From the NCBI RefSeq assembly GCF_004364775.1, contig NZ_SOAL01000003.1:223814-287813 (forward strand): a stretch of DNA of 64,000 bases. Direction: 5' to 3'. Below the pieces are notes generated by a model. It made no database searches. It was not told the origin of the DNA and worked only from the letters and a program-made list of their open reading frames with translations. Position 1 is the stretch's first letter, and each line of letters begins with the position of its first letter. The translations under genes were made by a program, and so were the position numbers. Origin of the DNA: Comamonas sp. JUb58 (GTDB taxonomy: Bacteria; Pseudomonadota; Gammaproteobacteria; Burkholderiales; Burkholderiaceae_C). This document shows, piece after piece, positions 1 to 9,423 of the stretch.

Positions 1-292
1 CGATTGGAGCTGTGGCTGGCAGGTCTGTGTGCATGGCTTGGGTCAGCAGCAATGTGCGCCAGATGCTCTGGTCATTCAGCGCTATGAGGCGCCGTCGGGC
101 CTGCAGGTGCAGCGCAGCAGCTTGGGGGAAGGTATTCGGTTTGACCGCTGGGGCATGCCAGTAGCGGGCTTCAGCTTTTTGCTGCTTCCCAAGGGCAAAG
201 GCCTGGAGGATGCCGCCGCCAAAGGGCTGTGTACCAGCCGAGGCGGTCGCGTGCGGGTCGTCGACAAGCCGCCTTGCCCCGTACGGGGATGA
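1..292 (+). CDS. GspH/FimT-family minor pseudopilin, C-terminal fragment
   Basis: The 5' part lies outside the window; the open frame runs from base 2 to a TGA at 290-292. The visible 96 or so residues contain the WxxGWxV-like pattern (WSCGWQVCV) followed by a beta-rich tail ending in a cysteine pair, as in the globular domain of GspH/FimT minor pilins that prime type IV pilus assembly. It sits 15 bp upstream of pilV, in the usual fimT-pilV-pilW-pilX-pilY1-pilE order, and this context carries much of the assignment. The N-terminal prepilin peptide cannot be seen. Confidence 0.75.
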   Translation, partial: DWSCGWQVCVHGLGQQQCAPDALVIQRYEAPSGLQVQRSSLGEGIRFDRWGMPVAGFSFLLLPKGKGLEDAAAKGLCTSRGGRVRVVDKPPCPVRG

Positions 293-307
293 AAGAGGAT
301 CCAGCCC

Positions 308-1000
308 ATGTCCATGCCATCCCACCCTCAAGCCTCCTTCTCGCGAGGCATCAGCTTGCTGGAATCGCTGGTGGCCATGGTCGTGTTGGTGCTCGGCGTT
401 TTGGCAATGCTGGCGATGCAGCTGCACACACTGGCGGACACGCAGACCACTACCCGGCGGGTGCAGGCAATCCGTCTGATCGAAGACCTGGGGGAGCGCA
501 TACGTGCCAACCCCCATGCCTGGGACCAGCTGGAGCACTATGTCAGCGATTGGCAGGACACGGACAACGCTGATATCGCCCAATCTTGCAGTGAGCGCCC
601 CTGTAGCGCGGCGGAACTGGCCGAGCATGAGCTGGCACAGTGGCGGCTGCAAGTGGCGCGCAGCTTACCGCTGGGTCAATCCCGGATTTTTTTGGCACCC
701 GGCGAAAACCAGGCCGCCAACCGGCGCCAGCTGGGCGTGATGATCCGCTGGCGCGAAAGCACGCATGCCAGCCAAGGCTCCAGTGACCATGCGCAGTACC
801 GCAACCCGGTCGATAGTACCCGGAGTGTAGGCGAAGGGGCCCGCACCGATGCGGTGGAAGAACGCGGCGGTGATGTAGTTTGCCAGGACGATGATGGCGA
901 TCTGCGCTACACCTGCCATCTGCAGTACCTGGCCCTGAATGCACGTTGCACAGCAGAGCGCATGGGCAGCGCGGTGCATTACCACTGCGGAGGGGCTTGA
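308..1000 (+). CDS. pilV: Type IV pilus minor pilin PilV
   Basis: A 230-residue protein with a prepilin-type N terminus: a short basic leader, then GISLLESLVAMVVLVLGVLA, with Gly before the cleavage site and the conserved Glu at position 5 of the mature protein. The hydrophobic helix would anchor it in the inner membrane and then pack into the pilus base. The SLLESLVAMVVLVLGVL pattern is characteristic of PilV. The rest is a soluble domain with paired cysteines (for example QSCSERPCS). The pilW start lies one base after this stop, so the genes are co-transcribed and probably translationally coupled. PilV belongs to the priming complex with PilW, PilX, FimT and PilY1. Confidence 0.92.
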   Translation: MSMPSHPQASFSRGISLLESLVAMVVLVLGVLAMLAMQLHTLADTQTTTRRVQAIRLIEDLGERIRANPHAWDQLEHYVSDWQDTDNADIAQSCSERPCSAAELAEHELAQWRLQVARSLPLGQSRIFLAPGENQAANRRQLGVMIRWRESTHASQGSSDHAQYRNPVDSTRSVGEGARTDAVEERGGDVVCQDDDGDLRYTCHLQYLALNARCTAERMGSAVHYHCGGA

Positions 1001-1001
1001 T

Positions 1002-1901
1002 ATGCCAAGACATGTCAGCCCCTTATTGCATGCTGAATCGCCATCGCGGCATTTTTCCAAACCCAGGCTCCAACAACAAGGCTTTAGTCTGGTCGAGTTG
1101 ATGGTGGGCATGGCTGTTGGTTTGCTGGTAATGGCCGCTGCCAGCGTGGCTTTGCTGGCTTCCCGCAGCCTGTCAGCTACCGTCAGCGATGCCAGCTATT
1201 TGCAGCAGCAGGCCAGCTATGCCTTGCGCATCATCGGCCTGCAATTGCGCCAGGCGGGTGGCTTGTACCTTAATCTGAACCTTTCTGCGGGCGTCGATGC
1301 ATCGCTGAACTCGGCGTTGGCACCAGCGACTTTTGAAACCGCCGCACCAGCCGTGGGCAGTGCCCGTGGCTACGCACCGCAAACCGATATTCTGCGGGGC
1401 AGCCATAACAGCCTGCAGACCGGCCACCGCCGCTACAAGGAGCCCGTCTTTGCCCAATCCGGCCTGGCCGCACAAGCGCGCAACTGCCTGGGGGGGCCGG
1501 TGGATGCCAGCGCTGATCAGCGTCTGGAATCGCACTTTCGGCTGCGTGGCCATGTGCTGCGCTGTGGCGGCAACGATACCGCCGCGTCGCCTCAGCCCCT
1601 GGTGGAGAACGTGGCGGCTTTTCGCCTGCGTTATTTGCGCATGCAGGCAACAGGCACGGCGCAGCCGCAGCTCCAGTATGTGAACGTGCAGCAGGCGGGC
1701 CGCGATTGGTCAGAGGTGGTGGCGGTGGAGGTCTGCCTGGTGCTGTTTGGCCAGCAAGCCGGCGCCTTGCCTGCGGGCAGCGGATATAGCGGCTGCGATG
1801 GCGAATGGGTGCAGGTCGCTGATTTGACTGGCCCGCGCAAAGGCCGCATGCACCGCGTATTTCGCAATCTGTTCCAGTTGCGCAGCCAGGGCAGCCTATG
1901 A
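1002..1901 (+). CDS. pilW: Type IV pilus minor pilin PilW
   Basis: The ATG at 1002 was chosen because it follows the pilV stop by one base and gives a normal prepilin leader. An upstream frame extension would run back into pilV. The 299-residue product has the prepilin cleavage region QGFSLVELMVGMAVGLLVM with Gly-Phe at the cut and Glu5. The PilW signature is the long VELMVGMAVGLLV helix followed by a large beta-rich domain ending near NLFQLRSQ. The gene overlaps pilX by four bases (ATGA). PilW is a component of the minor-pilin complex that starts pilus assembly and presents PilY1. Confidence 0.92.
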   Translation: MPRHVSPLLHAESPSRHFSKPRLQQQGFSLVELMVGMAVGLLVMAAASVALLASRSLSATVSDASYLQQQASYALRIIGLQLRQAGGLYLNLNLSAGVDASLNSALAPATFETAAPAVGSARGYAPQTDILRGSHNSLQTGHRRYKEPVFAQSGLAAQARNCLGGPVDASADQRLESHFRLRGHVLRCGGNDTAASPQPLVENVAAFRLRYLRMQATGTAQPQLQYVNVQQAGRDWSEVVAVEVCLVLFGQQAGALPAGSGYSGCDGEWVQVADLTGPRKGRMHRVFRNLFQLRSQGSL

Positions 1902-2674
1902 CAAGCGCTGGCCGCTTTCGCCATCGCAGCCGGGGCGCTGCTTTGCTGACGGTGCTGGTCTTCAGCATGCTGTCGATGTTGTTGGCCTTGTGGGCGGCGC
2001 GTACCGCCTGGTATGGCGAGCTGGTGGTCGGCAATGATGCCGATTACCAGCGGGCCTTTGAGGCCGCAGAGGCCTTGCTGCTGGACGCCGAGCTGGATAT
2101 TCGTGGTGAGCGGGCCGATGGCCGTCCCTGCGCTTATGGTGGTCTGCCTCGTGGGGCGTCCTCCAAGGTATGCCGCAGCGGGGGCACCACCAAGATTCCG
2201 CTAGAGAACGCCGATCTGCCCGCCTTCCTGGCCCAGCTCAGCGCCCAGCCGCAACGCTGCATTGATGCCCTCTGCGCCAAACGCGTAGGGCGCCAGGATA
2301 TCTGGAATGCGCCTGCCCGCGGAACCGCAGCCCGGCAGGCGGGCGAACAAGACCTGTTCGCGCTGATTCGCGCTGGCACCGGTGCGCGTTACGGCCAATA
2401 CACCGGCGCGCAACTGGGCGACGCAGACCGGCCCGCCCATCCCATTCTGGCCGATCGGGGCGCGGCCGAAGCGGGTGGCTGGTACTGGATTGAAGTCATT
2501 CCCTATACCGACAGCAAACCCGGTTTGATCAGCAATGCAGCGGCACAGCAGCTGGAGCTGGTGGGCTTGTCGCCGCATGTGGTCTACCGCATCACCGCCG
2601 TGGCCTTTGGCAGAAAGCCGGACACCTTGGTGGTGCTGGAGCAGAGTTACGCCCGCCCCAGGCGCAAAGACTGA
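1898..2674 (+). CDS. pilX: Type IV pilus assembly protein PilX
   Basis: A 258-residue protein starting in a four-base ATGA overlap with pilW. The N terminus RSRGAALLTVLVFSMLSMLL is the PilX-type variant: a basic leader, then a hydrophobic helix with Gly-Ala at the putative cut and no Glu5. The central region fits the PilX N and C domains, including a double-cysteine stretch (RCIDALCAKR) and a C-terminal beta strand ending in VVLEQSYARP, which is typical of Burkholderiales PilX. It lies directly upstream of pilY1, with which PilX works in pilus biogenesis. The lack of Glu5 is normal for this protein. Confidence 0.9.
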   Translation: MTSAGRFRHRSRGAALLTVLVFSMLSMLLALWAARTAWYGELVVGNDADYQRAFEAAEALLLDAELDIRGERADGRPCAYGGLPRGASSKVCRSGGTTKIPLENADLPAFLAQLSAQPQRCIDALCAKRVGRQDIWNAPARGTAARQAGEQDLFALIRAGTGARYGQYTGAQLGDADRPAHPILADRGAAEAGGWYWIEVIPYTDSKPGLISNAAAQQLELVGLSPHVVYRITAVAFGRKPDTLVVLEQSYARPRRKD

Positions 2675-2683
2675 GAGGCAGAT

Positions 2684-5600
2684 ATGGATCGCAAGAATGC
2701 AGGAGTCGCTTCACTCTGCAACCGTAAAAGCACTCGAATGTGCGCGCTGGCTTGGACCGTTCTGATGCCCACTGCCGCCTGGCCGCTGGAGCTGGCCACC
2801 GAACCTAGCGGTGGTGCCAGCTCCTTTGTGGCCCCCAATGTCATCCTCTCCATCGATGACTCGGCCGCCATGCAGCGCCGCATGGGCAGTACAGAGGCAG
2901 GTTTGGCCAATATCACCACGCCGGATGGCGATGGCCTCTGGGATACGCGAGCGCAGCGCATGGCCGTGCTGCGCCATGCGCTCAAGGAGGTATTGGGTGA
3001 GGGGCAGCAGCTTCCCGATGGTGCGATACGTCTGGCCTGGCAGGCGATGTGGAACCATGGCGCATCACCCGGTGGCGGGCCGGCTGGCATGGTGCAAGGC
3101 CAGCGCCGCCGGGCTGGGGCTAGCTCGGTCAACAGCCCGCGCCTAGTCAGCAATGGCATGCAGGCGCTGCAGGGCCGCCACCGCCAGCAATTTCTGGTCT
3201 TTGCCGATTCGCTCCGCACCGGCCACAGCAGTGATCTGCACCATTTGTTCGGCCAGGCCGATGCCTATCTGCGCCGGCCGTTGAGCCCGCAAGGCCCCTG
3301 GTCCAGCGAACCGGGTGCCGCCAGCAGTAGCTATCTAGGCTGCCGCCGCAACTACCACATTGTGTTGGCTGGCAGCCGCTGGGATGGCCCAGCAACGGGC
3401 GGCGCGCAAGACGACCACACACGTGCCAAAACCTTGCCCGACGGCCAGGTCTACGGCGGCGGCAGCGCCGCGCATAGGGCCGCCACCCAGCTGTACAGCG
3501 ATGCGGTGCCCAGTACCCTGGCCGACTGGGCTTTTCGCAGCTGGGCCGACCCCTTGCAGCGGTCAGGCTTGAGCGGCAGTCTAGCACCTGAAGCTGACTA
3601 CCGCCAAGCACCGCCGCGTGAGCGTTTTGCCGACGGCAGCGGCCAGCCTGCCGTGCTGGAGCGCTACTGGAACCCGCGCTACAACCCCGCCAGCTGGCCG
3701 CATCTGCAGACCTATACGGTGGGCATTGGGTTGGATGCCAGCACCTGGCCCGGCGCGCCGGAGATCCTGGCACCTAGGCAGCAACTGCCATTGGGCTACG
3801 ACGGCAGCTTTGCAGCCTTGGCCAAAGGGGATGTGGTTTGGCCCGATATGCATGCGCAGGGCGAAGGCGTGCGCGCGCTGGATCTCTGGCATGCAGCGAT
3901 CAATGGCCGGGGGCGTTTTTATGCGGCCACAAATGGGCCCGATGTAGCGACTGCACTGCGCAGTATCTTGGCCGATATACAGGCCCAGCATGTAGGCGGA
4001 ACACTGGGAGCAGCCAAGGCCAGCACCGGTGCCGCCAGCGCCAGCCAAGCCATCGCGCAGGATGCCTTGCTGTTTACCGCCAGCTACGACCCGGGCCGTG
4101 CCTGGTCGGGCACCATCCAGGCGCAGGCGATGGGCAGCGATGGCCGCCTGCAGCCGGCACCTGGCTGGGGCGGGCAGACAACGGCTGACAAGCTCGATGC
4201 GATTGCCTGGCAGCAGCGCCTGGTGCTGACTTGGGGCGATGCGCAGCAGCGCGGCGTGCCTTTTCGCTGGGCCGCAGATGAGAGCCATTGGAGCACGGCG
4301 CAGAAGCTGGCCCTGCAATGCCATACCGATGGCGAGCAAGGCCAGGCAAGCGGCGAGCAGCGCCTGAACTATCTGCGGGGCGAACGCCGCCAGGAAGTCC
4401 AGCATGGTGGCAGCCTGCGCAGCAGGCACTCACGCCAAGGCGATATCGTGAACTCGCAAATCTGGTACCTGGGCAAGCCTTCTGCGCGCCACACCGACGC
4501 AAGCTACCTCGACTTTGTGTTGCGCCAGCAGAACCGCTTGCCGATGCTCTATGTCGGTGGCAATGACGGCATGCTGCACGGCTTCTCGGCCCGCAGTGGC
4601 GAAGAAAAAATAGCCTATGTGCCCCGGGGCGTGATTCTCGGTCTGCGTGCTTTGACCAGACCCGCCTACGATGGCCAGCACCGCTATTTTGTCGATGGCT
4701 CGCCGCTGGCCGGCGATGCCAACCTGGGCAGCGCCAGCAGCCCGCGCTGGCGCAGCGTGCTGGCGGGCACCTTGGGTGCCGGTGGCAAGGGCTTTTTTGT
4801 GCTGGATGTCACCGAGCCCGAGACGACGTTTGCCGAAGCGCAGGCAGCAGAGCTGGTACTGATGGACCGCAGTTGGCATGCGACGGAATCCGCACTGCGC
4901 TGCGAGGCGGAGACGGGCGCAGCACTGCAGGCTTGCACACAGCTGGCCGAGGCCTTTGCCGATATCGGCCATATCACTGCCAGCCCCTCGCGCGACGACA
5001 TCGACCCGCAGCGCACAACGCAAATCGCCCAGCTCAACAATGGCCGCTGGGCGTTGGTGCTGGGCAATGGCTACAACAGCGCCAATGGCAGGCCGGTGCT
5101 GCTGATCCAGTACCTCGATGGCGCGCAAGAGCTGCTGCGTTTGGTGGCGACTGGCGCCACCACCGCGCAGGCCTGCAGGCAGCAGACCACGCCGCAGGCG
5201 AGCTGCCGCCAGCTGCAGGACAACGGCCTGTCTGCTCCCAGGCTGGTCGATATCAACGGCGATGGCCGGCCCGATGTGGTCTACGCCGGCGACAACCAGG
5301 GCAATCTCTGGAAGTTTCTGATCAGCGCCGACAACGATGCGGCATGGGGCGTCGCACAGTGGGGCGCGCTCGCGGCCACCACCAGCAACCAGGGCACCGC
5401 TGGCGTGCCGCTCTACCAGGCCCGGGGCGGCCCGCGCAGTGCGCCTGGGCAGCGCAGTTTGCTCCAGCCCATCAGCACTGCCCCCTTGGTGCGCAGCAAT
5501 GATCGCCTGCGCACCCTGCAGCAGGCGGGTGGCCAGCGCCAGGTGCCCGTAGGCGGCCTGATGGTGGCCTTTGGCACCGGCCGCAACGCCAGCCGCCAGG

Positions 5601-6304
5601 ATCCGCAAGACGATAGCGTTCAGAGCCTGTATGCCGTGCTCGACTCCAGCCGCTACAAGAGGGTGGGCGAGCGCGGTGAGCGGGTGGAGGTATGCGCCTC
5701 GGCGGCCGATGCGGAATGCCAGTCGGCGCTGGGCAGCGATGCCGATCTGCCCAGCCCCGTGGCGCTAAGCCAGCTGCTGCAGCGCCGCATCAACCCGAGC
5801 GCCGTCAATACCCGCAGCAGCGATAGCCGCCAGTTCTGGGCGATGGACGAAAGCGAAGGCGCCGACGCGCTGGATTGGAACCAGCACCGAGGCTGGTACC
5901 TGGACCTACCAGAAACTGGCGAACGGCTGTTGCAGCCTTTGGGGTTCTACAGCGGCAGCAATCTGCTGGCGGTGATCAGCGAGGTGCCCGCGCATGCCCG
6001 CGATGGCGAACCGGGCCAGGAGCGTTGTGAGCCGGTGGAGGGCACTGAAGCACGCCAGTATTTCAGCCTGCTCAATCTCATCGATGGCGCGCGGCCACGC
6101 TTGCAGCTGCTGGATGCCGATGGCGATGGGGTGTTTGATGCACAGTCCGATGGCCAGGCCTCGCGCATGTCGCTGGGCGCGGGCCCGCATGCGATGCTGC
6201 GCCTGCGCAATGGCGAGGGCCAGCAGCGCATCCGCATCGATGGCGAATCGCTGCGCGATCTGCCGGAAGTGCCGATTCGGCCTACATGGCGCCAGGCGCG
6301 ATGA
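2684..6304 (+). CDS. pilY1: PilY1 pilus tip adhesin / assembly factor
   Basis: A 1206-residue protein, normal length for PilY1. It carries an N-terminal signal region, then a VWA-like segment beginning VAPNVILSIDDSAAMQ near residue 45. The C-terminal half reads as a PilY1 beta-propeller, with the Ile-Trp-Tyr-Leu-Gly and Tyr-Val-Gly-Gly-Asn-Asp-Gly blade motifs. Two EF-hand-like calcium loops are visible: DINGDGRPD at about residues 856-864 and DADGDGVFD at about 1144-1152. In studied systems the propeller calcium site controls extension versus retraction of the pilus. The gene lies 9 bp after pilX and overlaps pilE by four bases (ATGA at 6301). Confidence 0.93.
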   Translation: MDRKNAGVASLCNRKSTRMCALAWTVLMPTAAWPLELATEPSGGASSFVAPNVILSIDDSAAMQRRMGSTEAGLANITTPDGDGLWDTRAQRMAVLRHALKEVLGEGQQLPDGAIRLAWQAMWNHGASPGGGPAGMVQGQRRRAGASSVNSPRLVSNGMQALQGRHRQQFLVFADSLRTGHSSDLHHLFGQADAYLRRPLSPQGPWSSEPGAASSSYLGCRRNYHIVLAGSRWDGPATGGAQDDHTRAKTLPDGQVYGGGSAAHRAATQLYSDAVPSTLADWAFRSWADPLQRSGLSGSLAPEADYRQAPPRERFADGSGQPAVLERYWNPRYNPASWPHLQTYTVGIGLDASTWPGAPEILAPRQQLPLGYDGSFAALAKGDVVWPDMHAQGEGVRALDLWHAAINGRGRFYAATNGPDVATALRSILADIQAQHVGGTLGAAKASTGAASASQAIAQDALLFTASYDPGRAWSGTIQAQAMGSDGRLQPAPGWGGQTTADKLDAIAWQQRLVLTWGDAQQRGVPFRWAADESHWSTAQKLALQCHTDGEQGQASGEQRLNYLRGERRQEVQHGGSLRSRHSRQGDIVNSQIWYLGKPSARHTDASYLDFVLRQQNRLPMLYVGGNDGMLHGFSARSGEEKIAYVPRGVILGLRALTRPAYDGQHRYFVDGSPLAGDANLGSASSPRWRSVLAGTLGAGGKGFFVLDVTEPETTFAEAQAAELVLMDRSWHATESALRCEAETGAALQACTQLAEAFADIGHITASPSRDDIDPQRTTQIAQLNNGRWALVLGNGYNSANGRPVLLIQYLDGAQELLRLVATGATTAQACRQQTTPQASCRQLQDNGLSAPRLVDINGDGRPDVVYAGDNQGNLWKFLISADNDAAWGVAQWGALAATTSNQGTAGVPLYQARGGPRSAPGQRSLLQPISTAPLVRSNDRLRTLQQAGGQRQVPVGGLMVAFGTGRNASRQDPQDDSVQSLYAVLDSSRYKRVGERGERVEVCASAADAECQSALGSDADLPSPVALSQLLQRRINPSAVNTRSSDSRQFWAMDESEGADALDWNQHRGWYLDLPETGERLLQPLGFYSGSNLLAVISEVPAHARDGEPGQERCEPVEGTEARQYFSLLNLIDGARPRLQLLDADGDGVFDAQSDGQASRMSLGAGPHAMLRLRNGEGQQRIRIDGESLRDLPEVPIRPTWRQAR

Positions 6305-6744
6305 AAGGGGCGGGCATGCAAATTCGTCCTTGCAAGGCATGCGCCGGCTTGACCTTGATCGAGCTGATGATTGTGCTGGCCATCATCGGCATCTTGAGCG
6401 CGGTCGCCTTGCCCAGCTACAGCGAATATGTGCGCCGGGGCCACCGCACGGAGGCCCGCACAGGGCTGTTCCAAGCCGCGCAATGGCTGGAGCGCGCGGC
6501 CACCGCCAATGGTGTCTATCCGCTGGAATTGCCTGCGGCGCTGACCTGGCAGGAGCTGCCCGATAAGCGCTACACGATTGGCTTTGCCGATGGCAACAGC
6601 CCTGCGCGCTATACCCTGGTGGCTACCCGTAAACAGGGGGCGCAACAGCGGGACCGCTGCGGCAACTACACCTTGACGCAGGATGGGCGGCAAGACAATC
6701 TGCAGCTGGCGCAGGGCAGCAGCTCGGCGGAGTGCTGGCGCTGA
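6301..6744 (+). CDS. pilE: Type IV pilin (PilE-type minor pilin)
   Basis: The ATG at 6301 overlaps the pilY1 stop (ATGA). A second in-frame ATG at 6316 is also possible and would give a shorter leader. The prepilin motif CAGLTLIELMIVLAIIGILS is textbook: Gly at the cleavage site, Glu at mature position 5 and a long hydrophobic helix. A small domain follows and ends with a cysteine loop (CGNY to the final ECWR). At 147 residues it matches the PilE proteins that close the fimT-to-pilE operon in Burkholderiales; whether it is the major subunit cannot be told from sequence. It is the last gene on this strand before the convergent hslR. Confidence 0.88.
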   Translation: MKGAGMQIRPCKACAGLTLIELMIVLAIIGILSAVALPSYSEYVRRGHRTEARTGLFQAAQWLERAATANGVYPLELPAALTWQELPDKRYTIGFADGNSPARYTLVATRKQGAQQRDRCGNYTLTQDGRQDNLQLAQGSSSAECWR

Positions 6745-6787
6745 GGCGCAGAGCGCTTAGGTCAGAAGAGGCCGCAAATGCAGACGC

Positions 6788-7234
6788 CTATTGCGCGCTC
6801 CAGCGGTCGTTCCAGCTGCGCAGCTCCTGCATGTCGCGGCGGTCTTTCTTCGTGGGGCGGCCGGCCTGCAGGCTGTTGGCAGGCTCGGGCGCCAGGCGGC
6901 GCTGCTCGCTCAGCACTTCGCGCTGGCGAATGCTGTCGGCGGTCTCCTCGTACATCTGCTGGGCCACGGGCGCGGGGCCGCGTGTGGCCGCCATGCCCAG
7001 CACAGCGACGGTGCGCGGCGTCTGCGCCTGCAGCAGCTCGACGGTGTCCTGCGCCCGCACTTCCTTGGAGGGTTTGGCGACGGTGCCGTTGACCTTCACA
7101 TGGCCCTTGTGAATGGCCTCGACCGCAATGGCGCGGGTCTTGTAAAAGCGGGCGCACCACAGCCATTTGTCGATGCGCATCGTGGGAGTCTGGTCGGTCT
7201 CAGTGTGGGCCATCTTCGGCGGGTGGTTGGACAT
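6788..7234 (-). CDS. hslR: Hsp15-like S4-domain RNA-binding protein
   Basis: Residues 19 to about 80 form an S4 RNA-binding domain starting MRIDKWLWCARFYKTRA, which matches Hsp15 closely, including the KTRA and KPSKEV segments. The C-terminal YEETADS and KKDRRDMQEL regions are also Hsp15-like. Hsp15 binds 50S subunits carrying stalled peptidyl-tRNA after heat stress and assists ribosome rescue. The chosen start overlaps the end of the upstream sensor kinase gene by 35 bases; starts at residues 8 or 19 are alternatives. The length of 148 residues is slightly more than the E. coli protein. Confidence 0.88.
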   Translation of the reverse strand: MSNHPPKMAHTETDQTPTMRIDKWLWCARFYKTRAIAVEAIHKGHVKVNGTVAKPSKEVRAQDTVELLQAQTPRTVAVLGMAATRGPAPVAQQMYEETADSIRQREVLSEQRRLAPEPANSLQAGRPTKKDRRDMQELRSWNDRWSAQ

Positions 7235-8669
7235 TCGGCTTGAACTCTACTACAGCATCGAAACCTTGGATATGGCCATGGTGCAGGCGGTTGTGCAAGG
7301 ACAGGCGTGCGCCCAGCGCCGTGACGATGGAGTGGCAGATGGCGAGGCCCAGGCCCGAGCCATCACGCAGGTTGCCAGTGACAAAGGGCTCGGTCAGCCG
7401 CGCCTGCATCTCGGCGCTGACGCCGGGGCCCCAGTCGCTGATGCGCAAGCTCGCTGCTGGGCCTTGCTGCGTCAGCTGCAGCAGCAGCGGTGCATCGGGT
7501 GGTGAATGCTGGATGGCATTGTGCAAAAGGTTGCGCACCAGCTCGCGCAGCATCCAAGGGTGGGCGGCCAGCAGCACCTCTTCGCTTTGCAGCTCGAACT
7601 GCAGGTTCTTGTCGGCCAGCAAGGGCGAAAGCTCAATCACCATGTCGCGCACGATGGCCGTCAGGTCAACGGTCTGGGTGTGCTCGGACTGGTGCAGCTG
7701 CTCTACCTTGGCCAGCGACAGCATCTGGTTGGCCAGCAAGGTGGCATGGTCCACGGTGGCGGCAATCTCGCTCAATGCCTGCTCGGGCTCCACATCGCCG
7801 CGCTGGGCGGATTGCACCTGCACCTTGAGCACGGCGAGCGGCGTGCGCAGCTGGTGCGAGGCATCGCGCACAAAGCGCTTCTGGTGCTGCACCAGGTGCG
7901 ACAGCCGCGCCATCACGCGGTTGGTGGCATCGACCAGCGGCAACACTTCTGATGGCGTCGCGGCTGGGGTTTTGAGGGGTTGCAAGGCATGGTCGCTGCG
8001 CGCATTGAGCTGGTCGCTCAGCTGCAGGATCGGCAAGGTGGCGCGCCGCACCACGACGACCACGACAACGGCAATGCAGCCAAACAGCAAGGCCTGCTGC
8101 ACCAGGGTGCCCCAGAGAATGTCGCGCGCCAGCGATTCGCGGATCTCCAAGGTCTCTGCCACCTGGATCAAGGCCATGCCACGGCCGGTGGCGCTGGCCA
8201 CCGGTTGCAGCAGCGCGGCCATGCGCACCGGCATGCCGCGGAACTCGGCATTGTAGAAATCGACCAGCGCGGCATAGGGCGGCTGCTGGGCAATGCGCCC
8301 GCGCCAGATCGGCAGCTCGGCAAAACCGCCAATCAGCTCGCCGCTCATGTTGGAGACGCGGTAGAACAGCCGCGACTGGTTGTCAGCCTCGAAAGCCTCC
8401 AGCGCCGAATAGGGTACGGCCGAATCGACAATCGCCAGCTCGTCATAACCGGCCACCGTCAGCTGCTCGCCAATCACCTTGGCCGATGCCAGCAGGCTGC
8501 GGTCATAAGCGGTGTTGATGGCCTGCAGTGACTGGCGGTAAAGGCTGCTGGTGTTGTAGATGATGAAGACCACCACGGGCAGCAAGATGCCCAGCAGCAG
8601 GTTGCGGCGCAGCGAGCGGATACGTGGCGCCTGGGATCGGCCGGCGGCCTTGCTGCTGTCAGGCGCCAT
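7200..8669 (-). CDS. tctE: TctE-type sensor histidine kinase
   Basis: A membrane histidine kinase of about 489 residues. There is a transmembrane helix near residues 20-40, a periplasmic domain, a second helix near 190-210 and a HAMP-like linker. The H-box VRDASHQLRTPLAVLKVQVQ carries the phosphoacceptor His, followed by N, G1 and G2 boxes (HNAIQHSP, DWGPGV, GSGLGLAI). The DASHQLRTPL wording and the neighbouring tctD and tctCBA genes identify it as TctE-like, a sensor for carboxylate uptake. The ATG at 8669 overlaps the tctD stop by 11 bases; a GTG three codons upstream is also possible. The ligand cannot be inferred. Confidence 0.87.
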   Translation of the reverse strand: MAPDSSKAAGRSQAPRIRSLRRNLLLGILLPVVVFIIYNTSSLYRQSLQAINTAYDRSLLASAKVIGEQLTVAGYDELAIVDSAVPYSALEAFEADNQSRLFYRVSNMSGELIGGFAELPIWRGRIAQQPPYAALVDFYNAEFRGMPVRMAALLQPVASATGRGMALIQVAETLEIRESLARDILWGTLVQQALLFGCIAVVVVVVVRRATLPILQLSDQLNARSDHALQPLKTPAATPSEVLPLVDATNRVMARLSHLVQHQKRFVRDASHQLRTPLAVLKVQVQSAQRGDVEPEQALSEIAATVDHATLLANQMLSLAKVEQLHQSEHTQTVDLTAIVRDMVIELSPLLADKNLQFELQSEEVLLAAHPWMLRELVRNLLHNAIQHSPPDAPLLLQLTQQGPAASLRISDWGPGVSAEMQARLTEPFVTGNLRDGSGLGLAICHSIVTALGARLSLHNRLHHGHIQGFDAVVEFKPNVQPPAEDGPH

Positions 8670-9354
8670 CGGCGGCACCGGGCTTGAGCAGGTAGCCCAG
8701 GCCGCGCAAGGTCATCAGCTGCATATGGGTGGGCGCCAGCTTTTTGCGCAGGCGGTAGGCCACCACTTCGACAGCCTCCAGCTGCACATCGCTCTCGCCG
8801 GCGAAGACGGCGCTGAACAAGCGCTCCTTGGTCACCGCCTGGCCCATGGGCTGGCTCAGCACGCGCAGAAAAGCCACTTCGCGCGGCGTCAGTTCAAACA
8901 AATTGCCACGCCAGTAAAACGACTCGGAGGTCTTGTCATAGCGCAGCGCCATGCCGGGCGCCACAGACGGTGCTGCGGGCTCGGCCACCAGCGGTTGCGC
9001 GCGCCGCACCAGGGCGCGGATGCGCGCTTCCAGCTCGTCCAGGTCAAAGGGCTTGGCCAGGTAGTCATCGGCGCCCGAGTTCAGGCCCAGAATGCGGTCG
9101 CCCACGGTGCCGCGCGCGGTCAATATCAGGGTGGGGGTGGCCAGGCCTTCGCTGCGCGCCTGGGCGATGATCTCCAGCCCGTCCATCGTCGGCAGGCTCA
9201 GGTCCAGCACCACCACATCGGGCTCCAACTTGCGCCAGGCTGGCAGCGCCGCACCGCCATCGGTGATGGGGGTGACCTCCATCCCCCGCCGGCGCAAGGT
9301 GCGCTGCAAGGTGGTCTGCATGGTGGGGTCGTCTTCGATCAGCAAGAGGTGCAT
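8659..9354 (-). CDS. tctD: TctD-type OmpR-family response regulator
   Basis: The ATG at 9354 starts MHLLLIEDD, a standard receiver start; an upstream in-frame start would add six residues. The receiver domain has the acidic pair near residues 8-9, the phosphoacceptor Asp in VVVLDLSLP, and the Thr and Lys of TARG and LAKPFDLDEL. The C-terminal winged helix includes LTPREVAFLRVL, VEVVAYRLRKKL and the TLRGLGYLL tail. It is paired with the overlapping tctE and divergent from tctC, so it probably activates tctCBA. Two TGACAGC direct repeats 11 bp apart lie in the divergent promoter. Confidence 0.9.
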   Translation of the reverse strand: MHLLLIEDDPTMQTTLQRTLRRRGMEVTPITDGGAALPAWRKLEPDVVVLDLSLPTMDGLEIIAQARSEGLATPTLILTARGTVGDRILGLNSGADDYLAKPFDLDELEARIRALVRRAQPLVAEPAAPSVAPGMALRYDKTSESFYWRGNLFELTPREVAFLRVLSQPMGQAVTKERLFSAVFAGESDVQLEAVEVVAYRLRKKLAPTHMQLMTLRGLGYLLKPGAADGA

Positions 9355-9423
9355 GGCGGGAGTGTGCACCAATTCGCCGACGGCTCCGGACTCGGTGTTT
9401 TCCCTAGTTCTGGAGGGCCTGGC